A stretch of DNA of 64,000 bases, taken from Rhyacophila brunnea (lineage: Eukaryota > Arthropoda > Insecta > Trichoptera > Rhyacophilidae). The first letter of the stretch is position 1, and the number at the start of each line of letters is the position of its first letter. Below the pieces are notes generated by a model. It was not told the origin of the DNA. It was given only the letters and a program-made list of their open reading frames with translations, and made no database searches. This document shows positions 56,369 to 64,000 of this stretch, piece after piece. A program made the position numbers and the translations under genes. The stretch covers positions 247,918 through 311,917 of the forward strand of contig JAGYXB010000656.1 in assembly GCA_022495005.1 (NCBI GenBank). Reading direction: 5' to 3'.

Positions 56369-57350
56369 GTTTTTCCGCCCCTGTGGGGGGCGCTCCCATA
56401 AGGAGTAGTGCCACCCAGCCGCTCGGTCTGACCCTGGTAGTCAATGCGCCACCGATGAAATGATGATGACCCTTGGCAAAGCTGAACAAAATATTTCATA
56501 TGTAAAGTCCCGCAGTTTGCTCTGACAGGCCCCACGGCTTCTCAGAGTGAACTGTGGATGGTTAAGTCGGTCGCCACTGACCATGTAAATAATAGGTAAT
56601 AGGTAATATAGTATAAGATTAAATTTTTGTTTTGTTGTCAAATATGGTAAAGGGTAATTAAATTAAATATGATTTGTTTATAATAATGTATAGTGTAAAT
56701 TGTAAAATATTATATGTAAGGCAAAGGATTAAATAGTAATAAAGGGGGACTTATGGATGGGCGTTGAGGGTATGTAATTAGATAGTTAAGATGTACGTAG
56801 TGATAAGTGCATATAGATCGATGTCGCTACGCGTCGCACGTACACGGCACAGTAATTGTTAATATATGCTCATAGGCCTGTTGCGAAGGCTCCCTTTTGC
56901 ACGTATGTGCAATCACAAAGCATAGCAACACCTAGGCAATCATCGATCCGATTATAATCACGATCCCGCGCAATTAATTTTCATTTCAATTTCGATTATT
57001 AATATCCGCGGTCATTCCGCGCGCGGCGTTTCCGAATCGGTATTCTGGCAGCTTTCCTGCTCGCACATACGACGGCGTCTCTGTCGTATGTGTAGAAACC
57101 GATTTCGCGATACAAATCTGCTCGCTTTGCAGTGACAGAGCCCCTCTCGCTCGCGTGTATGACGGCATCACGCTCACGCGCGACGGGAGAATCGGATCAA
57201 TGATTTTGGTCGATCAAGGAGACCACGTACTGGAATAAAGTGCGGGAAATCTTTGATCGGCTAGGTATGAGTGTGTACTAAGCAATTATTACTGCCTATA
57301 TGTTTGGTTGACGGAATGACATCCGTCAACTAGTCGTAAGTATGTGCCTG
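56369..57350 (-). repeat. Family N retroposon-like repeat, long copy
   Basis: The reverse strand begins near GTTGACGGATGTCATTCCGT (a perfect 9-bp-arm hairpin), passes through a GC-rich block (57000-57200), then the AT-rich part shared with 41560-42028. It ends CTCCTTATGGGAGCGCCCCC with a CAGGGGCGGAAAAA tail. No ORF with a recognisable domain. It may be a long 3' UTR, a solo LTR or a non-autonomous retroposon; the hairpin plus A tail favours a non-LTR end. Confidence 0.55.
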
Positions 57351-58323
57351 TGGCGACACCGAGCTATATTAGTTGTTAACGTGAGAAAGATTGCGCGACC
57401 AATACGTTTATATATTAGAATCGAAGTAACTTCCCCGCGTAATATGGGTTTATATTAAGCTTTTATTTTGTAGTTAAATTACCAATCTACCGAGTTCATA
57501 TTCTTAGACCAACGTCAAGTAGGTATTCAGGCCGTCGGGGCGCCTCAAAGTCGAGCCCCCCAACGGTAGTTGACCGAAGGATTGATATGCGCTGTCGGAG
57601 GCCTGGTGCCTCAAATATGCCGAGTTAACCACTGGCATATGACGCCTTATCATCCAGGCTAACTTTGTAGTACTCTTGTTTCTGGGTGAGAGGTACCTTC
57701 GCGCCGCTAGGGCCCGCAAAGCCGGCCGCCGCGGGAACGCCCCTCCCTCAGCCATGAAGAGCGCCACCACGCGGGGGGTGTGCTGTATCGATAGGTAATT
57801 CAACCACGAATCCGTCGATGCCTCGCACGCCTTCGTAGGTGCGTTTTTCGTGGGGCTGGCCCAGAAACACTGCGGTACTGCTTCATCAATTACACGATCT
57901 CAGTACTCCTAGGTACTCGAAGGACGTACGTGACGAGTGAGCGACGCCGCCCGCCGGCGAGCGTCGACTCGCGCCCATAATTTTTCTTAGTCGGCCCTTA
58001 CGTAGATGTCGCGGGTAATTAGTCATTGTACAATTTCCGCCACTCTCGTAAGGAAACCGTTAATTAATTTTGTCACCCGAAAAACGTTGAGCTAAGGGAT
58101 GAAATCGGCCAGATTTGCATATAAACCCAATATTTTTAAATTCAATATCAGTCTTCGCCCGCATTTACGACCCTGAACCTGCGAAGGTCAGCGGCGTAAT
58201 TTTTTCTACATTTTCACATACAAGTCGCCAGGACTTGTGAGGAGGTACTCGCCCAGGTCCTGATACCTACAGGCAGATACCTACCTCTCTACCTACTGTC
58301 ACTTTGACAGATAGGAGTGAAGT
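57351..58323. other. GC-rich unassigned block
   Basis: 57500-57990 is markedly GC-rich with frames open on the minus strand (99 codons at 57504-57803) but no recognisable domain. It could belong to the LTR element that follows. No CpG-island promoter or exon can be supported. Confidence 0.35.
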
Positions 58324-58720
58324 GTCACCCAGCGACTTAGTCGTTTTATTCGCGAGTTTATCTTTTCATTACCGGACCCGGTCCCCAACCTTTTATCGCG
58401 GTGCCCCGTGTTCGCGCAACCTCGCTTACGGACAAAAAAATAGATTAATTCTCAAATAACTGAATAATAATTGTGTTAGCTATGTAATTAGTGTTATATC
58501 TTAAATAAGACTTTTTAATAATTTTGTGGTTTCGGACTTAGACAATTTGAACTTTGTGACCTTTGTGGACGCGGAACCTAATAAATTGTTTTAATATCGT
58601 AAAAAGTTCTTTTATTGGACTAGACATAGTGCCTACCTGTTCTTCCGACAATCTGAATGTACCTCCACTCCAGGCCCGGAGCTAGCCGAGGATTCGGAGG
58701 CCTACATCGTGGCGCCCAAC
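58324..58720 (+). mobile_element. Probable 5' LTR end with primer-binding site
   Basis: TGGCGCCCAAC at 58710-58720 matches the tRNA primer-binding site just downstream of the 5' LTR in many Gypsy-type and retrovirus-like elements. Upstream, a TGTCACCCAGCG start at 58324, a polyadenylation-type AATAAA-like AATAAAT at 58580 and a CCTACA end at about 58706 would make a 380-bp LTR. No matching second LTR and no gag-pol is present, so the internal region is lost or replaced by the LINE at 59137. LTR borders are tentative. Confidence 0.45.
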
Positions 58721-58921
58721 AGTATGGTGCTGTCCAGGTCGCATTAACCTGGTCGGATCCCAACCCTGAGATCCACTGCAGCATCAAACATAAATAAAAA
58801 CAGTGAGTACGATTTTGGTGAAATAACAATTGTGTATCAAGCTCACCGGAAGAGCAGCGTAGTGCGAAAAGAACTTTTGTCGCTAATAAAAACTATATAT
58901 AAAATAAAAATATATAATTAT

Positions 58922-59138
58922 AAACACTTGTAAAATTTTCGTGAATTTTCAAAACACTTAGTGAAATTTTTGCGATAAAATAAAAAGACTTGTGAAATTT
59001 TTCGAAATTATCTAAACACTTATAAAAATTTGGTGTTAAAAACACTTGTAAAATTTTCGTGAATTTTCAAAACACTTAGTGAAATTTTTGCGATAAAATA
59101 AAAAGACTTGTGAAATTTTTCGAAATTATCTAAACACT
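58922..59138 (+). repeat. Two tandem copies of a 118-bp unit
   Basis: The 100 bases from AAACACTTGTAAAATTTTCG to TCTAAACACTT occur at 58922 and again at 59040 with no difference seen by eye, giving a period of 118 bp. Within the unit, shorter TTGTGAAATTTTTCG/AGTGAAATTTTTGCG variants alternate. It lies just downstream of the primer-binding site, where retroelement leaders often carry repeats. Confidence 0.75.
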
Positions 59139-59152
59139 TTTTGTTTTGTTTA

Positions 59153-59712
59153 GTATATTGCCTTTTTACTTTTAATTGGAGTCCCGGGGCTATGCCCCCT
59201 ATCTCCTTCATCTATGTATGATGGCGTTGAGAGGCTTTGGCAAGGTGCTTGTCCTTGTAATTGCATACAAGTGCACGCACCGATTTTGTACTCACATACA
59301 AACATTTCTTCTTTGTTGAGATAGTCAACAAAAAAGAAAGGGTACAAACATAAAATACAAGGTGTAGGATGAAGATATGACCCAGCTTCAGGTCAAATCA
59401 TTGGTCTAGTGGAATCCGGTGAAGATCTCTGCATTGACATTGATAGTCCGATTGTCCAACCCCACCGAGCAGTATTTAGTCTTTTATACTTGAGTCCCTG
59501 TGTTGAGTCATGATAAATGTGTGTGTATTTAAATTTTTTAATACTAGGGAGGAAGGTTCCCTCCGCCTGCACTTATGTCAGGCGGCGGGGTGCCCTTCAT
59601 CTTTTATTATCCTCGGGGGGAGGTCGGGTATCAATGTCTTTTCTTGTTGCACTGAAAAATAACAGATTAGTCGCTTGGGTAAGAAGGAGTCTGTGGTGAG
59701 GATGTGAAGGAA
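59153..59712 (-). other. 3' UTR of the Jockey-type element
   Basis: Non-coding, GC-richer than flanking DNA, between the ORF2 stop and the 3' tail. A GC-rich hairpin-prone segment (CCTCCGCCTGCA against TCAGGCGGCGGGG on the plus strand) lies at 59560-59595. Confidence 0.6.
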
Positions 59713-60130
59713 CTATGGCGGATGCTTGTCCAGCAGGATTGCCTTCGGCCTCCTATAGACGTAGTCTGTGTCGCTTCCATTTTCGATTAATAAATTTTTA
59801 ATAGACGCGTTGGGATGGTTTATCATGGATTTGTAGAATCTCTTCGACAACTTCATGATATGTTCGTGGATGGTTTCAATGTTAAGGTCTCTGTGAAGTG
59901 TGGTATTTCGTACATACCACGGAGCGCCCGTGATTCGTCGCAATGTCTTGTTTTGAATAGTCTGAAAGAGTTTAATGTGTCGGGGATTTGAGTAAGCCCA
60001 TATGGGGCTTGCGTAAGTGATTGTTGGTCTGGTGATTGCTGTGTAGAGCAGAAGTTTTGCTCGAGTAGACAGTTTACTCTTGGGGCCCATCATGGGTCGA
60101 AGTCTTGCGTTAACTATTATGGCTTGGCGT
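59713..60130 (-). pseudogene. ORF2 C-terminal segment, out of frame after a single frameshift
   Basis: Continues ORF2 in another frame: KRQAIIVNARLRPMM, then LLLYTAITRPTITYASPIWA, RRITGAPWYVRNTTLHRDLN and a stop after LLDKHPP. The TYASPIW and APWYVRN..LHRDL motifs are the standard C-terminal region of Jockey-type reverse transcriptases. Joined to the upstream part it would make a protein of about 920 residues, the usual length. The break lies in GAGAAAAACGCC, where one base separates the frames; it could be a mutation or an assembly error in the A run. Confidence 0.8.
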
Positions 60131-62489
60131 TTTTCTCTTGTATGTGTTTATTAAACGTGAGTTTGTTGTCTATCGTAAGACCTAGATATTTAACCGACTT
60201 ATCCCAAGGGATTGTGTGGTTGTGCATCTTGAGATTTATCATTTTAAGGCGGTGCCTATTCGTATGCCTGGCAAAGTGAATGGCAGCGCTCTTAGCTGGA
60301 TTAATCTGAATACGCCATTTATCGCACCAGTTGGATATTTGGTTTGCCGCTGTCTGGACTTGCATAATTGCTTTGTTGAGATTGAGCGATTTGCTTAGGA
60401 TAGCTGTGTCATCTGCGTATTGGGCAATGATGGTCGAGCTACCGTAACTGTCGGTGGGAATCGGTATGTCCTTTGTGTACAAGTTGTACAGGGTGGGACC
60501 TAACACGGATCTTTGTGGGACTCCGGCTGTGGGTATTTTTGTTGAGGATCTAATTCCGTTAAGTTTAACATTAAAGCTCCTATTCCGGAGAAAGGAGCTT
60601 ATCATGTTGATCATGGCTGTGTCGAGTCCTGATTCTGAGAGCTTGACTATAAGGCCTTTGAACCAGACCTTATCAAAGGCTTTTGCTATGTCTAGAAAGA
60701 GACCTGTTGTAAAGGTTTTATAATTAAAAGCTTTAGTTATGTATTCGATTACCCTAAGTAGTTGATGGTTGGTCGAATGTCCTGCCCTAAATCCGTGTTG
60801 GATTTCTGGGATGAGGTCTGCTTCATCGATCATGATTTGAAGTCTGCGTTTTATGACTCGTTCAAAGATTTTACTTAAAGTCGGTAATAGGCTAATAGGT
60901 CTGTGATTTTCTGGACACGTCAGGTCCTTGCCGGGTTTTGGAATAAGGACTATGTCCGCTACTTTCCAGGCTGCTGGGAAGTATTGGAGCTCGAAGCTGG
61001 CGTTAACTATCTGCGTAAGTATTTCTATACCTCTGTCTGGGAGGTTTTTGACGGCTCTGTTTGTAAGACCGTCATTACCAGGGGCTTTTCGGTTATTAAG
61101 CCACTTAATGAGGCAACCGATTTCCGTGACCGTGGCCGGTGTTAGAGGATTTGGGGGAGGATCTGACCTCTTATTGTAAATATCCCTGGCTTTCCTGGTG
61201 ATTTGTCTGACATGATTAACTACTTCTGAATTATTCCTGTCTATAGTGTTTGGAGAGAATTGTTTTGCTATGCTGACTGCAAATGCTTCAGCTTTGTCTA
61301 TAGAAGAGTATACTGGGCCATTCGGTCCTTGAATATGTGTAATCTTCTGCCTGGTCTGTCTTAAAAGTTTTGTTAGGGACCAGTATGGTGGGCTGCCCTT
61401 GACTAGATTATTGACTTTTTGGCACCAGCTGGCGTCATCAAGTTCGGCTAATTCTTTCCTAATCTCTGGTATCAACCTGTTGTAAATCGTTTTGGATGCG
61501 CGGAGTTTTTGCTTCTGCCATTCCAAACGTGCTTTATTTTTCTCTCTGATTTTATCTTTAAGGCGCTGTGATATGTCTGGGCGGAGTGTATGATTTGATG
61601 GTCTAACTACAGTGGCTGCGTTTACGGCATCTAGTATTTCGCCCGTGAATGTCGCGACTGCGGAGTCTATGCTCTCCTCAGTGTTGAGAAAGGTTGGTTG
61701 CGTGAGCTTTTCCTCTAACGATGATTTAAAGTCTTCCCATGATGTTTGGGTTCTGATACGTCTGTTAATTGCTAGGACCACATTTGATGGGTCTCCTAAA
61801 TGTAAAAGTACCGGCTTGTGGTCTGAGGATAGTTCGTTAACTACGCTGATTTCGTGAATGAAATCAGTTTCCGCGAGTAAAGCAAAATCTAAAATAGAAG
61901 GTCGATGTGTGTTATTAGCTGGGTAGTGCGTGGGCTCAGATGGAGCGGCTATGGTTATGTTATTATCGTCAGTGAATTCGTAGATCATTTTACCTCTGAA
62001 GTCTGAAGAGCGGCCACCCCAAGCTAAGTGCTTAGCGTTGAAATCGCCCGCAATGACTACTGAGGTAACGTTTGTGTCCAGTAGGCTATCTAGATCTGTT
62101 CTGGTAATAGAATCGTCCTTTTTGAAAGGAGGAACGTAAACTGACGTGAATTTAACGCTGCCGGAGGAGCGGGTATTAACTATGATTGAGCATGATTCTA
62201 GTGCCCGGCTTTGTGTGGTTGGAGGTGCCTCACAATGGTCTATATGAGACTTAATAAAAATAGCGGTTCCGCCGCCCCTGTTGGTTGGTCTGTCCGTTCT
62301 GTACGTGGTGTAGTTTGGAAACCGGATGCGGGAAGTAGGTTTAAGGTGGGTCTCGCTAACTAGGAGTATGTCGATGTCGTGCTTGGATAGGAAATTGATG
62401 ATTTCCCCCTTATCAATAATTAAAGTAGCGTTCCAGATGGCCGTCTGTAGAGAGGCTGAATTGGTCTTAGTAGCCATTTTGCTGGACAA
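60117..62489 (-). CDS. ORF2: endonuclease / reverse transcriptase of a Jockey-type LINE
   Basis: 790 codons. Residues about 17-232 form the APE-type endonuclease that nicks target DNA: SETHL (45-49), AGDFNAKH (147-154, catalytic Asp149) and SSDHKPVLLH (221-230, catalytic His224). The reverse transcriptase follows: KAPGNDGL (468-475), LIPKPGKD (515-522), FLDIAKAFDKVW (598-609, first catalytic Asp), AQYADDTAI (689-697, the YADD centre) and YLGLTID near 766. Oddities: the GVPQGS motif reads GVPQRS (656-661), the normal N-terminal WNANG reads WNATL, and a frameshift cuts off the last ~130 residues. The ATG lies 23 bases inside ORF1, in another frame, so translation would be by reinitiation or coupling. 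Probably inactive, but little decayed. Confidence 0.9.
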   Translation of the reverse strand: MSSKMATKTNSASLQTAIWNATLIIDKGEIINFLSKHDIDILLVSETHLKPTSRIRFPNYTTYRTDRPTNRGGGTAIFIKSHIDHCEAPPTTQSRALESCSIIVNTRSSGSVKFTSVYVPPFKKDDSITRTDLDSLLDTNVTSVVIAGDFNAKHLAWGGRSSDFRGKMIYEFTDDNNITIAAPSEPTHYPANNTHRPSILDFALLAETDFIHEISVVNELSSDHKPVLLHLGDPSNVVLAINRRIRTQTSWEDFKSSLEEKLTQPTFLNTEESIDSAVATFTGEILDAVNAATVVRPSNHTLRPDISQRLKDKIREKNKARLEWQKQKLRASKTIYNRLIPEIRKELAELDDASWCQKVNNLVKGSPPYWSLTKLLRQTRQKITHIQGPNGPVYSSIDKAEAFAVSIAKQFSPNTIDRNNSEVVNHVRQITRKARDIYNKRSDPPPNPLTPATVTEIGCLIKWLNNRKAPGNDGLTNRAVKNLPDRGIEILTQIVNASFELQYFPAAWKVADIVLIPKPGKDLTCPENHRPISLLPTLSKIFERVIKRRLQIMIDEADLIPEIQHGFRAGHSTNHQLLRVIEYITKAFNYKTFTTGLFLDIAKAFDKVWFKGLIVKLSESGLDTAMINMISSFLRNRSFNVKLNGIRSSTKIPTAGVPQRSVLGPTLYNLYTKDIPIPTDSYGSSTIIAQYADDTAILSKSLNLNKAIMQVQTAANQISNWCDKWRIQINPAKSAAIHFARHTNRHRLKMINLKMHNHTIPWDKSVKYLGLTIDNKLTFNKHIQEKNAKP

Positions 62490-63954
62490 GTTTCGTGGCT
62501 TGGGCTACCATGGCGGTAGCTTGCTCCATAGTTTTTTGCAATTGGATAATTGCAGTTGCCAGACTTTTTAGGTCTGAACTGGAGTTGGTGGAGGGCGAGT
62601 TGTTTGTAATCGGAAATTGGGTAGGGAAAGCGACTGACCTGTTATTAGTGTGCGTCGTCCTACCGCTGCGATGGTCCATTTGTTGGGGTCGTGTGTGGGT
62701 TTGGGCTTGGCGGGTCTCGTTCTGGGTAGGCTGGGTCGGCTGGGGTTGTCTCTGCCATGGGGGAGACGGCCAGGTTCGTCTGTGGTTGGGGTTGGTCTGT
62801 CCTGGGCGCGGGAATTTCGGGCAACCCCGATAGTTTGCTGGATGAGGGCCGGCGCAGTTTGCGCATGTGGCCGGGCCCATCTCCCGAGTGTGATCGCACT
62901 CGTGAGTCCAATGGCTTTCTGCACATTTCACGCACTTTGGTGGTGCGTGGCAGTGGCTGCCCGAGTGGGCGAAGCCCTGGCATCGGTGGCACTGTCCGGT
63001 GGCTGTTTTTCTCCTTAGAGACTCCACCTTGATTCGGTGGTAAAGTAGAGTCTCTAGTTCGAATATGCTCTTTCCCGCGTCGCTTTTTTCCAGGTCGACC
63101 AGTACAAGTGGTAACGGCTCCTGGTCGAATCTGCGGCGCATCCTCTGGACGGAAATTACCGGAAATTGAAGATCAATTAGTTCTTCTTTTACATCGTTGA
63201 GGTCCGTTTCTGTCGGTATACCTCTGATGACGGCCTTGTAGGTTTTCTCTTCCTCTGTCTTGTAAGAATTGAATGATATCCCTCTTTGGTCGAGGAACGC
63301 CACTGTTTTCCGGTATGTGATGATGTCATCGAAGTCGATACGAGTATTGTCCTTTTGTAACGTTGCAATACCTGGTGTTATGCCGGCCAGCTTCATGTCC
63401 TTAGCGATCGTTGTATAATCGCGTCTGGTGTGTAGTATTACTGGAGGGATTTTGGTTTTTTGGGCGTTTTTGGCGGGCGCTGCGGTATTTTGTTTTGGTG
63501 GAGTGTGATTTTTCGGGGCTGGCTTCTTTTTCTGAAGTTGCTGTGGTGACTTCTGAGTGGCGTTTGGGGTGGTCGGTTGCCTCTGTCGTTTGCGAACGGC
63601 TGAGGCGAAGGGGGTGTCGTCATTCAAGTCTTCATATTCCGAGTCATCTTGAGTGGCCGCTATCGTCTCTTGTGAGTTTGGCAGGGTCTCTAGTTTCTTC
63701 TGGGATGTTCCTCTCTTTGATTTCTTGATCTTGAAGTTTAAGTTCGGGGCGGCTGGATGGCTGGTCGATGGGGTGCGACATTGGGCTCTTGTCGAGGGGT
63801 CCATGCAGGAGATCAGTAGGCTGAAAATGGAACGGATAATTGTTTGAGGGTCTTGCCGTTTGTTTGTCGTTATCATGTATGCGATATTCTGGAGAGTCGT
63901 CGCCGGGTCCTGTTCCAGAAGTTGCCTGGGGGTTGGAGTTGCTGGGGTCTCCAT
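62467..63954 (-). CDS. ORF1: gag-like nucleic-acid-binding protein of a Jockey-type LINE
   Basis: 495 codons, uninterrupted. The N-terminal third is Pro/Gln/Lys-rich and probably disordered. Residues about 170-315 form the region typical of gag proteins with a PRE_C2HC-type domain (IRGIPTETDLNDVKEEL around 243-259). Three zinc knuckles follow: C322-C325-H330-C335 (CX2CX4HX4C), C341-C344-H348-C353 and C364-C367-H371-C378, then a Gln/Pro/Thr-rich tail and a short helical end. It would coat the element's RNA and form the transposition particle with ORF2, which overlaps its end. The start ATG is the first in the frame after an upstream region of at least 46 bases. A complete ORF1 indicates a young insertion. 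Confidence 0.9.
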   Translation of the reverse strand: METPATPTPRQLLEQDPATTLQNIAYMITTNKRQDPQTIIRSIFSLLISCMDPSTRAQCRTPSTSHPAAPNLNFKIKKSKRGTSQKKLETLPNSQETIAATQDDSEYEDLNDDTPFASAVRKRQRQPTTPNATQKSPQQLQKKKPAPKNHTPPKQNTAAPAKNAQKTKIPPVILHTRRDYTTIAKDMKLAGITPGIATLQKDNTRIDFDDIITYRKTVAFLDQRGISFNSYKTEEEKTYKAVIRGIPTETDLNDVKEELIDLQFPVISVQRMRRRFDQEPLPLVLVDLEKSDAGKSIFELETLLYHRIKVESLRRKTATGQCHRCQGFAHSGSHCHAPPKCVKCAESHWTHECDHTREMGPATCANCAGPHPANYRGCPKFPRPGQTNPNHRRTWPSPPWQRQPQPTQPTQNETRQAQTHTRPQQMDHRSGRTTHTNNRSVAFPTQFPITNNSPSTNSSSDLKSLATAIIQLQKTMEQATAMVAQATKLVQQNGY

Positions 63955-64000
63955 CAGGTGATTTATGTCTGCGGTAGCTTCCTCTCGGATCTCATCAAAT

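Larger units (their letters stand above)
59137..64000 (-). mobile_element. Jockey-clade non-LTR retrotransposon, 5' end beyond the window
   Basis: At least 4.86 kb on the minus strand: ORF1 (62467-63954), ORF2 overlapping it by 23 bases, a 3' UTR of about 570 bp, and a 3' tail that appears on the plus strand as CTTTTTGTTTTGTTT at 59138-59152. The two-ORF layout, CCHC gag, APE-type endonuclease and reverse transcriptase without RNase H are those of the Jockey clade. Base composition is clearly GC-richer than the flanks, as in recent insertions. It copies itself by nicking the target and priming on the nick. No target duplication can be checked because the 5' end is outside. Confidence 0.88.

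Noticed and set aside
56369..57350. Family N as a solo LTR
   Set aside because: A TGTC...GACA pair can be found around the long copy, but the shorter copy at 41.5 kb does not share either border.
62495..63728. Several plus-strand frames of 90-122 codons
   Set aside because: Antisense shadows of ORF1, whose zinc knuckles identify the real frame.
1..64000. CRISPR arrays, operons, ribosome-binding sites or prokaryotic terminators
   Set aside because: The sequence is eukaryotic; no regularly spaced repeats and no gene clusters are present.

Overview
This is a eukaryotic, almost certainly insect, intergenic window. It is AT-rich, has no bacterial gene organisation, and is full of short GTAGGTACCTA-like runs, tRNA-derived SINEs and Jockey/RTE-type LINEs. 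These fit Lepidoptera best, but another insect order such as Hemiptera cannot be excluded from sequence alone. I found no host protein-coding gene, no functional tRNA or rRNA gene and no CRISPR array. Nearly everything that can be recognised is mobile DNA, mostly non-autonomous and decayed, often nested.

Layout. 1-12.6 kb: two new-looking TIR element families (A, B), a C element, four copies of a LINE-like 3' region (E), a Harbinger-like element (F), a 5'-inverted SINE, RTE-type LINE remnants, a CRE-motif-rich TIR element (G) and a decayed hAT transposase end. 12.7-16.0 kb: a composite tandem array in which a TIR element (M) alternates with a ~970-bp unit (R) that itself carries nested hAT-like (H) and P elements. 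16-31 kb: elements J, C, A, B, G, K, SINEs and a LINE C-terminus. 31-48 kb: a pogo-like TIR element (L), hAT-like H elements with a palindromic TAA-target MITE (I) inside, degraded SINEs, and further A and B copies. 48-58 kb: two LINE fragments back to back, elements G, P, Q and K, and a repeat (N) that also occurs at 41.5-42 kb. 58.3-59.1 kb: a likely retroviral-type LTR end with a primer-binding site. 59.1-64 kb: a long, nearly intact Jockey-clade LINE on the minus strand (gag-like ORF1, endonuclease/reverse transcriptase ORF2) whose 5' end lies beyond the window.

The genes that can work together are the two ORFs of the Jockey element: ORF1 is a nucleic-acid-binding coat protein and ORF2 nicks target DNA and reverse transcribes the RNA. 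ORF2 carries one frameshift and altered key motifs, so the copy is probably inactive. The TIR families must have depended on transposases supplied from elsewhere. The target-site duplications I could read (8 bp for A, B, C, H, K; TAA for I and M; TTA for F) assign most of them to hAT-like and PIF/Harbinger-like groups. Boundaries were read by eye from repeated ends, so those without duplications may be off by a few bases. Percent identities were not computed.
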